Positions 11,241-64,000 of a stretch of DNA of 64,000 bases are shown here, in pieces. Numbering within the stretch: the first letter of the stretch is position 1; each line of letters begins with the position of its first letter. The stretch comes from Nectonema munidae (Eukaryota > Nematomorpha > Nectonematoida > Nectonematidae): contig JAUIRK010000789.1 of assembly GCA_030549495.1 (NCBI GenBank), forward strand, positions 19,199 to 83,198, read 5' to 3'. Below the pieces are notes generated by a model. The model did no database searches and was not told the origin of the DNA. It worked only from the letters and a program-made list of their open reading frames with translations. A program made the translations under genes and the position numbers.

Positions 11241-12119
11241 ATGGAGGTAAGCGAAAGCATTCTCTTCGTGGCGGTCATCCTGAACATACTGGCCTCCTGC
11301 CTGTACCTCACGCTGCGCTACCTCACAAAGCACCTGATCACACCCCTCGACTTCTTCATCATTTACACGATCGTGGTGAGTTGTTTGCGCTCCCTGGCCT
11401 ACATAGGCCTGCTCCTGTACACGCAATTTCGCGACGAACACACCTCCCTCCTTTTCAAGGTGCTCTGTGAGATGAGCCTCTTTCTCAAGCTGAACTCCTC
11501 GATCATTGAATTGCTTGTCACCCTGCTCCTCTCAGTCGTGCAACTTCGCGTCACCTACACCAAAAAGTTCTACACGCGCTTCCTGAGCGGCAGAAACGCG
11601 CCCATATGGCTCATCAGCATAACGATGCTCTCTCTCCTGCTCTACTTGCTGCCGTTTTTGCTGCCACAGTTTGAAGCGGGTGAACTGAACTGCACTAGCA
11701 AGCACTTTTCGCACTTCTTCGTCGTTTATCGCTCCGCCATCCTCTTGGTTCCACTCTCTCTCATCTTGGTGAATATGTTGGTGTTGGCAGTGAAGGCGCG
11801 CGAAAACCGTGTCGAGTTCAACATGAATCAGATGCAAAAGCTCAAGATCACAAAGTGCATCAAGACGATTGGCGCACTCGGCGTTCTAAGCTTGACCAAC
11901 GCTGTCCCCAATAGCATCTACTACCTGCTCCAACTGGACCCCCGGCAAAGGCGCATCTCATTCAGTGAGATCAAGGACTACGCAGAAACTTTCTATCAAA
12001 TAGGCAGATTCATCGGTCTTATCCTTTTGGAGCGCGCTCAAAATGACCTATCAATTTCCCTTGAGATCCTTAAAAAGCACTTCTTAAGAAGAAAGAACAG
12101 AAGCGTGGGAGTTCATTGA
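11241..12119 (+). CDS. orphan rhodopsin-like seven-transmembrane receptor, single coding exon
   Basis: The frame encodes 292 residues and is intact. Seven hydrophobic segments are visible at about 6-28, 37-60, 72-101, 121-142, 160-184, 204-230 and 247-265, followed by an amphipathic helix 8 (274-285). Class A hallmarks are present: Asn15 in TM1, Cys76 at the start of TM3 and Cys151 in loop 2 (candidate disulphide), Trp123 in TM4, Pro171 in TM5, Pro223 in TM6. The DRY box is replaced by VQLRV (100-104) and NPxxY by NDLSI (268-272). The N-terminus is very short. The ATG at 11241 is chosen because an earlier ATG at 11225 stops after four codons. Codons are much GC-richer than the flanks. ATTAAA at 12227-12232 may be the polyadenylation signal. 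It is probably a plasma-membrane receptor, ligand unknown. Confidence 0.82.
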   Translation: MEVSESILFVAVILNILASCLYLTLRYLTKHLITPLDFFIIYTIVVSCLRSLAYIGLLLYTQFRDEHTSLLFKVLCEMSLFLKLNSSIIELLVTLLLSVVQLRVTYTKKFYTRFLSGRNAPIWLISITMLSLLLYLLPFLLPQFEAGELNCTSKHFSHFFVVYRSAILLVPLSLILVNMLVLAVKARENRVEFNMNQMQKLKITKCIKTIGALGVLSLTNAVPNSIYYLLQLDPRQRRISFSEIKDYAETFYQIGRFIGLILLERAQNDLSISLEILKKHFLRRKNRSVGVH

Positions 12120-13282
12120 GCTGTCTTTTAATTCAGCGCTTTAGATAGCATTTATTTAAGCGCTATATTTAGAATTATTTGATATAAAAGTGTAATTGTT
12201 TTTTTATACAACCATTTTTGTCAAAAGATTAAAGACAGCATGGCATCTTTTTATGAGCGACAGAAAAAATATACGAAGAAAGCATGGTGGAGCGAAAAAG
12301 TGAAGCAAAAATTTTAACACAAATGGTATTTTGAAGTCACATTTCTTTACTAGAGTGTTAGGAGAATTTTGTTGAAGCATAATAATTTAAGTGAACAATT
12401 CTTGATATTATTGAAATCCTATTAATTCTGCCTGCGTATCCACAAAAACACTTATCACTGAAAAAATGTAGTAACGAGTAATTGAAGCACTCAATATAGT
12501 AGAATTAACCACGACCCTTTTTTCCTAATACGACACAAAGTTTTTCGATGCGTGAATTTGATTTTTAAGTCGTTTTTTAACCATTTTTAGTTTTTTTGAA
12601 TGACTAAATTTCATTTTGAATACTTTCATGCTTTTTATGCTGTATTACCCAAGAAACCAAAAAATCTCAAAATAAAGAAGTTTACGGTGTTAAGTTCAAA
12701 TGGTTAATCATTGAACACAAAAGTAAAAAATCGAAAATCTCAGAATTTTCAGATATTTCAATAAATAATTAAAAATCAATTTTTTATTAAAAAAGTTCCA
12801 ATTTTCTAGTTTTTTTTTCAAAAATTTAATTAATATATAGAAAATATTTTTTAATGAAAAATATTAAAATATATGAATTAATTTCTAATAAAAGATAATA
12901 AAAAAAAAGTATAATTTCTTTTATGTGATCATTTATATAAAAATAGATTTCGTAACATTTTGATCAGTTGTAAAGCAGAGTGATATACATTTTAAAGACA
13001 GGGGTATTTGTTTTGCTTTATAAATGTAAGTTTTATAAATGATTATTTTCGGATGCCTGTTAAAATTATAATGTAACAAAAATTTGAAATTTTTTTGGTT
13101 TATTATATTTTTTTTTGATCAGTTTTTTCTTCTAATTTTAAAAATGTTGTTAACTTTTTGATATCATCGATATAGCTCTATAGTTTTTTCATACATTTCA
13201 ATTTTGTATATTTTTAATACTAAATTTACTTTTAAAATTTTGTTTAGTTTTTTAATTTTTTGTTAAATATACTTTGTTGAAA
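12120..13282. other. AT-rich region downstream of the receptor
   Basis: Probable receptor 3' UTR to about 12250, then very AT-rich DNA (12540-13260) with no coding signal. Confidence 0.5.
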
Positions 13283-14950
13283 ATGTATCATAGACAATGT
13301 AAGAACTCACCAAATACATTTTGTTATGTGTGTGGTTATTATACTTGGAAAAAACAAGTAGTATACAAAATTGTTAAAAATTTAAAACTATGGATTGAAT
13401 ATGAACTATATTTTGGAATGCCTATGGGTGACCAAGACAAATCATGGGCTACACATGTAGTATGTGGAAGTTGTAGTTCAACATTAGAAGGATGGTTGAG
13501 GGGAACAAGAAAGGCAATGCCTTTTGGAGTTTCAAGAATCTGGAGAGAGCCTAAAGACCATCTTAATGACTGTTATTTCTGTATGATTGATATATCAAAG
13601 TATAGAAAAGTAAAAGGTAGACAAGCGCTTCAGTATCCAGACATACCATCATCAAAAGCACTTGTTTTACATGAGAGCAGTTTAACAATACCACTGCCGC
13701 CAAAAAAAGTAATTGTAATTAATTTTTTTGCTAAAAACTTTGTTTATATTAATTTTTTTAAGAGCAAAAAGATTAGTGATTTAGCTGAAACTCCATCAAA
13801 CAGTAACGAAGAAGAGACAGAGCAAAATTTTTAAACAAAATACATTTCAGAACGTCACTTTCCAAATCAAAACGAACTAGATGATTTAATCAGAGATTTG
13901 GGAATCACTAAGTCAGGAGCCGAGCTTCTTTCTTCAGGACTTAAAGAATGGAACTTACTAAGTAAAAACTCCAGAATATCTCTTTACCGAAAAAGACATA
14001 AAAAATTCGATATGTTTTACAATGTATGTGATAATCTTTGTTATTGTCAAGATTTGGTTGGTTTATTTACTTCAATTGGATTTTAACATAATCCTAAAGA
14101 ATGGCGTTTGTTCATTGATAGCTTATCTCAGAGTCTCAAAGCAGTTTTGCTTCACATGGAAACAAATTTTCATCCATACCTCTTGCACATTGTACTCATA
14201 AAAAAGAAAATTATGATAACGTTAAAAATGTCCTTGAATGTATAAAATACTTCCATTTTCAATGGGAGATTTGTGGAGACTTCAAAATGATTTCTTTTTT
14301 GCTTTGCTTACAAGGAGGTTACACAAAACATTAGTGTTTTATTTGTTTGTGGAACATCAGAACCGACAACGAACATTATGAAAAAGCGCATTGGCCAGTG
14401 CGAGTAGGACTTCAACCAGGAACTTTCAATGTACTCAGACAACCTTTGATAGATTTTAGCAAAGTTCTATTGCCTCCACTTCATATAAAGTTAGGTTTAG
14501 TTTAAGCAATTTGTAAATGCTCTTGATTGTGAAAGTCAGTTATTACAAGAAATTCGTTTAATGTTCCCAAAGCTTTCTAAAGCTAAAATGAAAAAGGGGG
14601 TATTCATTGAACATTAAATAATTGCATGCTAAAATCAAAAAAATTAGAAGAAGTAATGACAAAAATTGAGAAGGAAGCATGGTGCGCACTTCGTGATGTA
14701 GTCTATGGTTTTCTTGGAAACAAAAAAGATCCGGAATACAAAGAACTTGTATTTCACCTCTTTCAACTAGGTTGACGTAACTCTTTGAAGATTCATTTTT
14801 TGCACTCACACTACGATCTTTTTCGTGAAAACTTAGGTGATGTCAGCGATGAACATGGCGAAAGATTTCATCGCTGACATTGCAACAATGGAAAGAAGGT
14901 ATCAAGGATGCTGGAACACAGGTATGATGGGAGATTACATATGTTTTTTA
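13283..14950 (+). pseudogene. decayed copy of a recurrent invertebrate Cys-rich repeat protein (function unknown)
   Basis: A frame of 184 codons from the ATG at 13283 carries CYVC, CGSCSS and CYFCMID pairs that look zinc-binding, then a PDIPSS...HDSL-like stretch. After the stop at 13834 the homology continues in shifted frames: DLGITKSGAELLSSGLKEWN (about 13892-13951), NPKEWRLFIDS (about 14094-14126), VLLPPLHIKLGL near 14470-14505, and SDEHGERFH at about 14843-14869. This chain of motifs matches, from memory, a long protein found in many copies in arthropod, cnidarian and mollusc genomes and generally left unnamed; the copy number suggests a mobile element. Several frameshifts and stops make this copy dead. 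Confidence 0.7.
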
Positions 14951-16589
14951 GTGATAAACGATAAGAACATTTATTTGAGAAAAGCTAGAACTTTAAAACA
15001 TTTTTGATTTTTATATAAAAAACTTTTAAAAAACTTAAGTTTTTATTATGAATGTTTGAAACTTTTTGACAACTAAATGTGTACTTAAATTGTATACATG
15101 TTAAAATTCACAAAAAAATATCAATGCTATGCCAAAACAATTACTTTTTTCAGAATGAGCAGTTAAAATCCTGTATATAAATATTAAAAGATACAGACAA
15201 ACAGAACCATTGTTACATTGTGTATTGATAAGAAAAATAGACAACTCTAATAAATTATTATCAGCCTAAACTTTATTTCAGAAAGGATTTTTCAATTTTT
15301 TGATAATAGACGAAAAATATTGATTAAAAGACTTTTTTTAGAAGGATAGAAGACAATTTTTAAAATGTCTCCATTTTGTTCATTAAAATAGGTTATAGAT
15401 TAGTAGCAGTTAAAGTTTACATCGTAAAATCTTAAGAATAAAAAAAAATTAGTTTATTTTTTTTAAAAAATAATAACAATATTTTTTATCGGAAAAATAC
15501 TTTGACTTTGTATTAGTAAAGAAATTATAAAAATTGAAATAATAATATTATATAAGGCCGGAAAAGAACGAAGCAAACTTCTTCAAAAAGGCTTTCCTTT
15601 GGGCGCGGGAAACCTGCAGTTAGAGTTCTCTAAAGTCGCTAAAAGATCATTTTTAGATTTTGTTCGCTGAAGTTCAACTCTCTTGATTGCTGTAAAAAGA
15701 AAAAATAGATATAAATAGCAACGGAAATGCAATAGCTCTACACCACAAAATGACACTTCCAATTTAACGGCGCTTTATTTGATAACCTGTATTTAGTGGA
15801 TGAATGAATCTTTTGAAGTGATATATTAAGCTTTGATATTCTGTAATCACTTGTTTTCTAGAGTACTATTGAATATTTGTCTTATGCATTTTTGGTATTG
15901 CTATAATAGCTATTTCGCCATTATTTCAGCTCATCACTCGTTTCAATAATAAAGAAGAATGTAAGGCGTCATGAAAAATGCAATAAAACAAGAATGCCAT
16001 ATGAGTACAAGGGATTCTATAGAGAAGAAAGGAAAAATTGGCTTAAAATCAGAAAAACATAGGAATGTATACACCATTTTTGATTCTATTTTGTCTTTTT
16101 GAAAATCTGTCTTTTTGTAATTCTAATTTGTCATTTTGCAATTCTATCGGATTTCAATTTATATTGTTTTGATATGTGTCCTTTTTATTCAAACTTTTTT
16201 TTGATATTTTAAATCTATTTTCATATTAAATTTTCTAAATTTTTCACACCGAATTAGCAATTAAATTATTTCTTCAAAATTTTTTTATTTTTTATTTACT
16301 TTTTTAATTAAAAAAATTGCACTTTAATTTAGCAATATCTTTTTAATTGAGTAAATATTATTTCAAAAAATACATGTGATTATTTCGTTAGAATTGCATA
16401 AAGGCGCAATAGAATTGCAAAAGGACAAAATACAATTGCAAAAGGAAAAAATTGAACTAAACATGGTATATACGAAAATAATAATGTAAAAGTGTAAGGA
16501 TATAAAAAATGTCAGTAATACGGTAATTCTCATAAAATAGAAGTACTGTGAAAATTAAAGGGTAAAAAGATCAGGACTTAGTTACATTC
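14951..16589. other. AT-rich spacer with an inverted-repeat patch
   Basis: Between 16080 and 16455 words such as GTCTTTTTG/TTGCAATTCTA on the left are mirrored by AGAATTGCAAAAGGAC on the right, giving an imperfect inverted repeat of roughly 390 bp overall, a possible MITE. The rest shows nothing. Confidence 0.45.
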
Positions 16590-16876
16590 TCCATATGCCG
16601 TACGTTTTTGAGCTAATAATAATCTTGCATCAGAATTTTGCTACTGAAAAATTTTCCAAATATTTTTTTACAACCAAATTTATTGATTTTGATCAACATC
16701 TCGTTTCTAAATATCCGAAAATGACGTCAGCGCCTTCAAAAATTATATGTATGTTTAGTAAGATTCATCTTCGAGAGCAAATTTTTTCGGTGATGAATAC
16801 GAATGCGCCAAAGCACAAAACACGAAGACTATCAATAGACCATATTAATGATACTTTGACAGTTAGTCTTTTATAA
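16590..16876 (+). pseudogene. hAT transposase C-terminal fragment (GTF2IRD2/FAM200-like)
   Basis: The frame ending at 16876 contains FVDFD-like and KYPK motifs, then SKIHLREQIFSVMNTNAPKH followed by RRLSIDHINDTLTVSLL. The order CEQ/REQxFSxMNxNxxKHKTR...HLNDxLxI is the dimerisation region of the hAT group that includes GTF2IRD2-like and FAM200-like proteins. No N-terminal or catalytic part was found upstream, so this is a fragment. Confidence 0.65.
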
Positions 16877-17364
16877 CGAATTAAACTATAATTTTGATGA
16901 AGTTGTAGTAGAAGAGATGTCTGACAAGTTTCCTGAAAAACGGGAAAGAAAAATTAATAAAAACTTCATCCAAACGCCTGAGGCACGGCCAGAAGCGGAT
17001 CCAAAAGGACTTTTAGGGGTCATCAAATATTCAGGTGCAAGTTTGATTTATTGCTTCAATTTTTTTCTTTTTTCTCTCCCATGTTAATGTACAATCAACG
17101 TTAATTGCAACTCTAAAAGACGAACGATTTCGTATACTCTTAACTTTTCCCTTTGAGTACAATTCATCGGCTTTCTTTTTAAAAATGGAACTTTATATAT
17201 TTAGGAGACCATTTTCATTTCATGAGACACTGATATCACACTGGTCCACAAAGGGTCCAAGATAAAATATCACTGATATCAAATAATTCTGAAATTTACC
17301 TTGCTATGCTCATTGAATAAAGGCACTCACTTAGTGTCAAGTGAATTTGAAACAAGTTCACTTT

Positions 17365-18860
17365 GATCTGTTATCGACCACAGTCGACTTTACAAAAATA
17401 AAATCGTCTGCGTTTATTAATTGACTTTAATTTTAAAATTAATTTCAGTATTTTTTTAATACAAATCTTCTGCTTTACTTTAGATATCATCTGTGTTTAT
17501 TAATGTTTTTTTAGTACAAATCTTCTGCTTTACATTAGATATCGTCTGTGTTTATTAATGTTTTTAGTACAAATCTTCTGCTTTACATTAGATATCGTCT
17601 GTGTATATTAATGTTTTTTAATACAAATCTTTTGCTTTACATTAGATATCGACTGTGTTTATTATGTTTTTAGTACAAATCTTCTGCTTTACATTAGATA
17701 TCGACTGTGTTTATTATGTTTTTAGTACAAATCTTCTACTTTACATTAGATATCGTCTGTGTTTATTAATGTTTTTTTAGTACAAATCTTCTGCTTTACA
17801 TTAGATATCGTCTGTGTTTATTAATGTTTTTAGTACAAATCTTCTGCTTTACATTAGATATCGTCTGTGTATATTAATGTTTTTTAATACAAATCTTCTG
17901 CTTTACATTAGATATCGACTGTGTTTATTATGTTTTTAGTACAAATCTTCTGCTTTACATTAGATATCGACTGTGTTTATTATGTTTTTAGTACAAATCT
18001 TCTGATTTACATTAGATATCGTCTGTGTTTATTAATGTTTTTAGTACAAATCTTCTGCTTTACATTAGATATCGTCTGTGTTTATTAATGTTTTTAGTAC
18101 AAATCTTCTGCTTTACATTAGATATCGTCTGTGTATATTAATGTTTTTTAATACAAATCTTCTGCTTTACATTAGATATCGACTGTGTTTATTATGTTTT
18201 TAGTACAAATCTTCTGCTTTACATTAGATATCGACTGTGTTTATTATGTTTTTAGTACAAATCTTCTGCTTTACATTAGATATCGTCTGTGTTTATTAAT
18301 GTTTTTAGTACAAATCTTCTGCTTTACATTAGATATCGTCTGTGTTTATTAATGTTTTTAGTACAAATCTTCTGCTTTACATTAGATATCGTCTGTGTAT
18401 ATTAATGTTTTTTAATACAAATCTTCTGCTTTACATTAGATATCGACTGTGTTTATTATGTTTTTAGTACAAATCTTCTGCTTTACATTAGATATCGACT
18501 GTGTTTATTATGTTTTTAGTACAAATCTTCTGCTTTACATTAGATATCGTCTGTGTTTATTAATGTTTTTAGTACAAATCTTCTGCTTTACATTAGATAT
18601 CGTCTGTGTATATTAATGTTTTTTAGTACAAATCTTCTGCTTTACATTAGATATCGTCTGTGTTTATAAATGTTTTTTAGTACAAATCTTCTGCTTTACA
18701 TTAGATATCGTCTGTGTTTATTAATGTTTTTTAGTACAAATCTTCTGCTTTACATTAGATATCGTCTGTGTTTATTAATGTTTTTTAGTACAAATCTTCT
18801 GCTTTACATTAGATATCGTCTGTGTTTATTAATGTTTTTTAGTACAAATCTTCTGCTTTT
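17365..18860. repeat. 53-bp satellite, about 27 units, with a 5-unit higher-order period; derived from MITE family A
   Basis: The left edge (17365-17460) is the left part of a family-A MITE (GTTATCGACCACAGTCGACT, then the AATCGTCTGCG motif). After this the AAATCTTCTGCTTTACATTA plus GATATCGTCTG segment repeats about 27 times with periods of 52-54 bp. Unit variants recur in a fixed order: two GTGTTTATTAATG units, one GTGTATATTAATG unit, two GACTGTGTTTATTATG units. The rare GTGTAT variant sits at 17601, 17867, 18131 and 18395, giving a 264-266 bp higher-order repeat. The right edge at 18860 runs into TTAACCGTG. The open frame at 18670-18924 is just the array translated. Confidence 0.95.
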
Positions 18861-19105
18861 ATTAACCGTGATGCCTGTTACGATGGGACGGACACAGAAC
18901 CTCTTTAGCCTGGGGGTAGATTGAACCCTAAAACTTTAAAATATAAATTTTTAATTTTGAGTTTAATTTTGCATAATTATTGTATATGCTGAATTTTTAA
19001 AAGAGGCCAGACGTGCGGATACAGTCCCCCATTGGGCACGATAGTTATTTAAGTCTGACATCTCTGCCTATAATTTTATAATGTTTAAAAAAGTTTTTAA
19101 GCTTA
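18861..19105. other. spacer between satellite and formin 3' end
   Basis: Contains GC-richer words (CCAGACGTGCGGATAC, CCCCCATTGGGCACG) that may come from an old repeat. Nothing coding. Confidence 0.4.
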
Positions 19106-19111
19106 TTTATT
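19106..19111 (-). promoter_or_regulatory. AATAAA polyadenylation signal candidate for the formin gene
   Basis: Minus-strand AATAAA lies about 100 nt downstream of the formin stop at 19212-19214, which fits a terminal exon read straight through past the DAD. Confidence 0.5.
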
Positions 19112-19211
19112 GCAAGCGCATTTCGAATGAAACATATTTTTGAATTCTTCGGATTCGAAACTCTGAAGTAATTCATAGATATCAGCAATAAAATGCAATA
19201 ATTTTACACGC

Positions 19212-62307
<43,096 letters not shown>

Positions 62308-62339
62308 CTGAAAAATAAAAAGCAAAAACTAGTATTTGT
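62308..62339 (-). promoter_or_regulatory. dia: 3' splice site of formin exon 1
   Basis: Minus strand TTTTGCTTTTTATTTTTCAG: a long pyrimidine tract ending in CAG directly before TTTGATAAA. Confidence 0.8.
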
Positions 62340-62842
62340 ATATGATTGTCAAACATAGCTCATATTTCATGTCCATTGAACAGTTTTGACGCTTAGAGGA
62401 TCTATAATTGTCAAACCTAGCTCATATTTCATGTCCATTAGAACAGTTTTGACCCTTAGAGGATTTTATGATTGTCAGACATAGCTCACATTTCATGTCC
62501 ATCGAACAGTGTTGACGCTTAGAGGATTTTATGATTGTCAAACCTAGCTCATATTTCATATCCATCGAACAGTTTTGACGCTTAGAGGATCTTATGATTG
62601 TCAAAATTGTTCACATTTCATGTTCATCGAACAGTTTTGACCCTTAGAGGATCTTATGATTGTCAAACATAGCTCACATTTCATGTTCATTGAACAGTGT
62701 TGACCCTTAGAGGATCTTATGATTGTCAAACATAGCTCATATTTCATGTCCATCGAACAGTTTTGACGCTTAGAGGATCTTATGATTGTCAGACATATCT
62801 CACATTTCATGTCCATCGAACAGTTTTGACTATTTGAGGATC
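62340..62842. repeat. 63-bp minisatellite, 8 copies
   Basis: Unit contains TGATTGTCAAACATAGCTCA, TTTCATGTCCATCGAACAGT and TTGACGCTTAGAGGAT. Period 62-64 bp, mostly 63, so minus-strand frames stay open (21-residue repeats at 62422-62604 and 62601-62816). These frames are not genes. Confidence 0.93.
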
Positions 62843-64000
62843 AGTGTGAGACAGGTGTACCAAAAAATGAAAATCGTGTTCAAAAAAAGCAGGCGCTTAG
62901 TCTTGGAAATTCTGTTCCTCAAAGCGTTAAAAAGTTGAGAAGCAAAAGGCATGGAGAGAGGTATGGTAAGAGATCATGAAACATTTTTTGCGATCCCTAG
63001 ACAAAAGAGGACAAAAGATTGCTGTACAACACTTCGTTATCATTTAATAAAAAAGTAATACAAATATAATTGATTTTAAAATATTGAACTAATTGGAGGC
63101 TACAATTTTTATTCTAATATTACACACGTATATACTAGAGATGCATCGGATATCCGCTTTCGCAAAAAATTTTTTACATACTCTTAACAACCTCATTCGC
63201 AGGTCATTTAAGTTTTAAAATCCGCAATCCAAAAATTTTCAAACATTTTTCTTTATTTTTAACGCAAATTTTTTTGTGGATTTTCCCAATATTTTCTTTA
63301 TCCAAAATATTTATGAAATGTATTTCTTTATGATCATCTTCTCTTTAAATTTTCAAGTATAAAACGTGGGTTTGCTTAAAATAGCAATTATGGCATCATC
63401 ATCCTCTAAAAAAATAAATCCACATTCGCTGGGATGTCAAATTTGATATCAGCATACGCGCATACAAAAAATTTCACATCCAATACAAATACCAAGGATG
63501 CATTTTTATTCATCGTTTTTATGCCACGATGGCTGGAGAGTCGGAACGAATGTGTCCGACTCCGACTCCGACTCTGTTTCCGACTTCTAGTACTTTAAAA
63601 AAATCGGACTCCCACTCCGACTGTAAATACTCTTGTTACAGCGCGTCTTATTATTTTGTATGAACACTACCTTCTTATATTGTTAGGTTTTTAGCGTTTT
63701 GAAGTGATATTAGAACTTGGAAAGAGAGCCCAGGGAGCACAAGCGTAGGTACAAGAGTGCATTAATAACATGAGTTGTAAAAGAGTGATGGAGGTCATGA
63801 TTGCAATAAATAAGCTAAAATGTTCGACAAAAAAGGATATTTGTAAGAAAATTCAATTAGCAACAACAATACACTAACTAACCAATCAAAAGATCAAATT
63901 AAAACGGAAAAAAACGAGCGCCAATCGTGCTAACTACACAAACTTCACACATCAGCTGTCATGTGAGACAAAATTCCTAGCGAAACGATGCCTTCCTATC
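62843..64000. other. region upstream of formin exon 1, no exon recognised
   Basis: The missing formin start exon may lie here or beyond. I see no convincing minus-strand coding patch. 63139-63165 has a hAT-terminus-like ATGCATCGGATATCCGC, and 63558-63620 a (TCCGAC)n-rich stretch. Confidence 0.45.
63558..63622. repeat. degenerate (TCCGAC)n repeat
   Basis: GTCCGACTCCGACTCCGACTC and then CGGACTCCCACTCCGACTG. A shorter relative lies at 24078-24092 (GACTCCGACTCC), and the 1-1545 satellite is full of the complementary TCGGAGT words. Confidence 0.8.

Noticed and set aside
11016-11837. Minus-strand frames across the receptor
   Set aside because: Antisense shadows of the GPCR coding exon.
17365-18860. 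CRISPR-like array
   Set aside because: Regular spacing but no unique spacers: the entire 53-bp unit repeats, and the DNA is eukaryotic.
18670-18924. Frame with a repeated hydrophobic 18-residue unit
   Set aside because: It is the translation of identical 54-bp satellite units, not a selected protein.
62422-62816. Minus-strand frames with a 21-residue Cys-containing repeat
   Set aside because: Produced by the 63-bp minisatellite period; no start context, and the frame breaks at 62601.

Overview
The window is AT-rich invertebrate (metazoan) nuclear DNA. Evidence for this: a spliced Diaphanous-type formin gene with GT-AG introns and one AT-AC intron, a eukaryotic tRNA-Pro gene with internal A and B boxes, a single-exon seven-helix receptor, and relics of Tigger/pogo, hAT, MULE, piggyBac-like and LINE elements. 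I cannot name the species from the sequence alone.

Layout. 1-1545 is a 77-bp satellite. 1776-2627 is a fold-back composite of small TTAA-flanked elements. 4150-5950 is a broken Tigger-like transposase. 7967-8502 is a short hAT derivative. 11241-12119 is an intact single-exon rhodopsin-like GPCR. 13283-14950 is a decayed multi-copy invertebrate repeat protein. 16590-16876 is the tail of a hAT transposase. 17365-18860 is a 53-bp satellite with a 5-unit (about 265 bp) higher-order period; it grew from the inside of one of the small TTAA elements.

From 19.2 kb to at least 62.3 kb, one minus-strand gene covers the rest of the window: a Diaphanous-related formin. I assembled 18 coding exons whose splice phases all agree (3342 nt, 1113 residues plus stop, 5' end not in hand). 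They encode in order a basic N-terminus, GTPase-binding region, armadillo DID, dimerisation segment, a short linker in place of the usual long coiled coil, FH1 polyproline, complete FH2 and C-terminal DAD. One intron in the FH2 domain is a U12-type AT-AC intron with near-consensus splice signals. The intron just upstream of it holds a tRNA-Pro(CGG) gene 30 nt from the next exon.

The formin introns are the landing zone for most mobile DNA: a LINE fragment (20.5 kb), a GC-richer multi-ORF island of unknown origin (26.1-28.25 kb), a FLYWCH-MULE (30.3-31.5 kb), two hAT transposase relics (36.1-38.5 kb), tRNA-derived SINEs (35.5 and 55.8 kb), pogo/Tigger elements (44.1-46.5 and 60.3-61.5 kb), hAT MITEs with 8-bp target duplications (47.2 and 51.4 kb), LINE ends (47.9 and 50.4 kb) and several TTAA MITEs (22.6, 39.6, 41.3, 52.7-53.3, 56.3 kb). 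Only the formin, the GPCR and the tRNA look functional.
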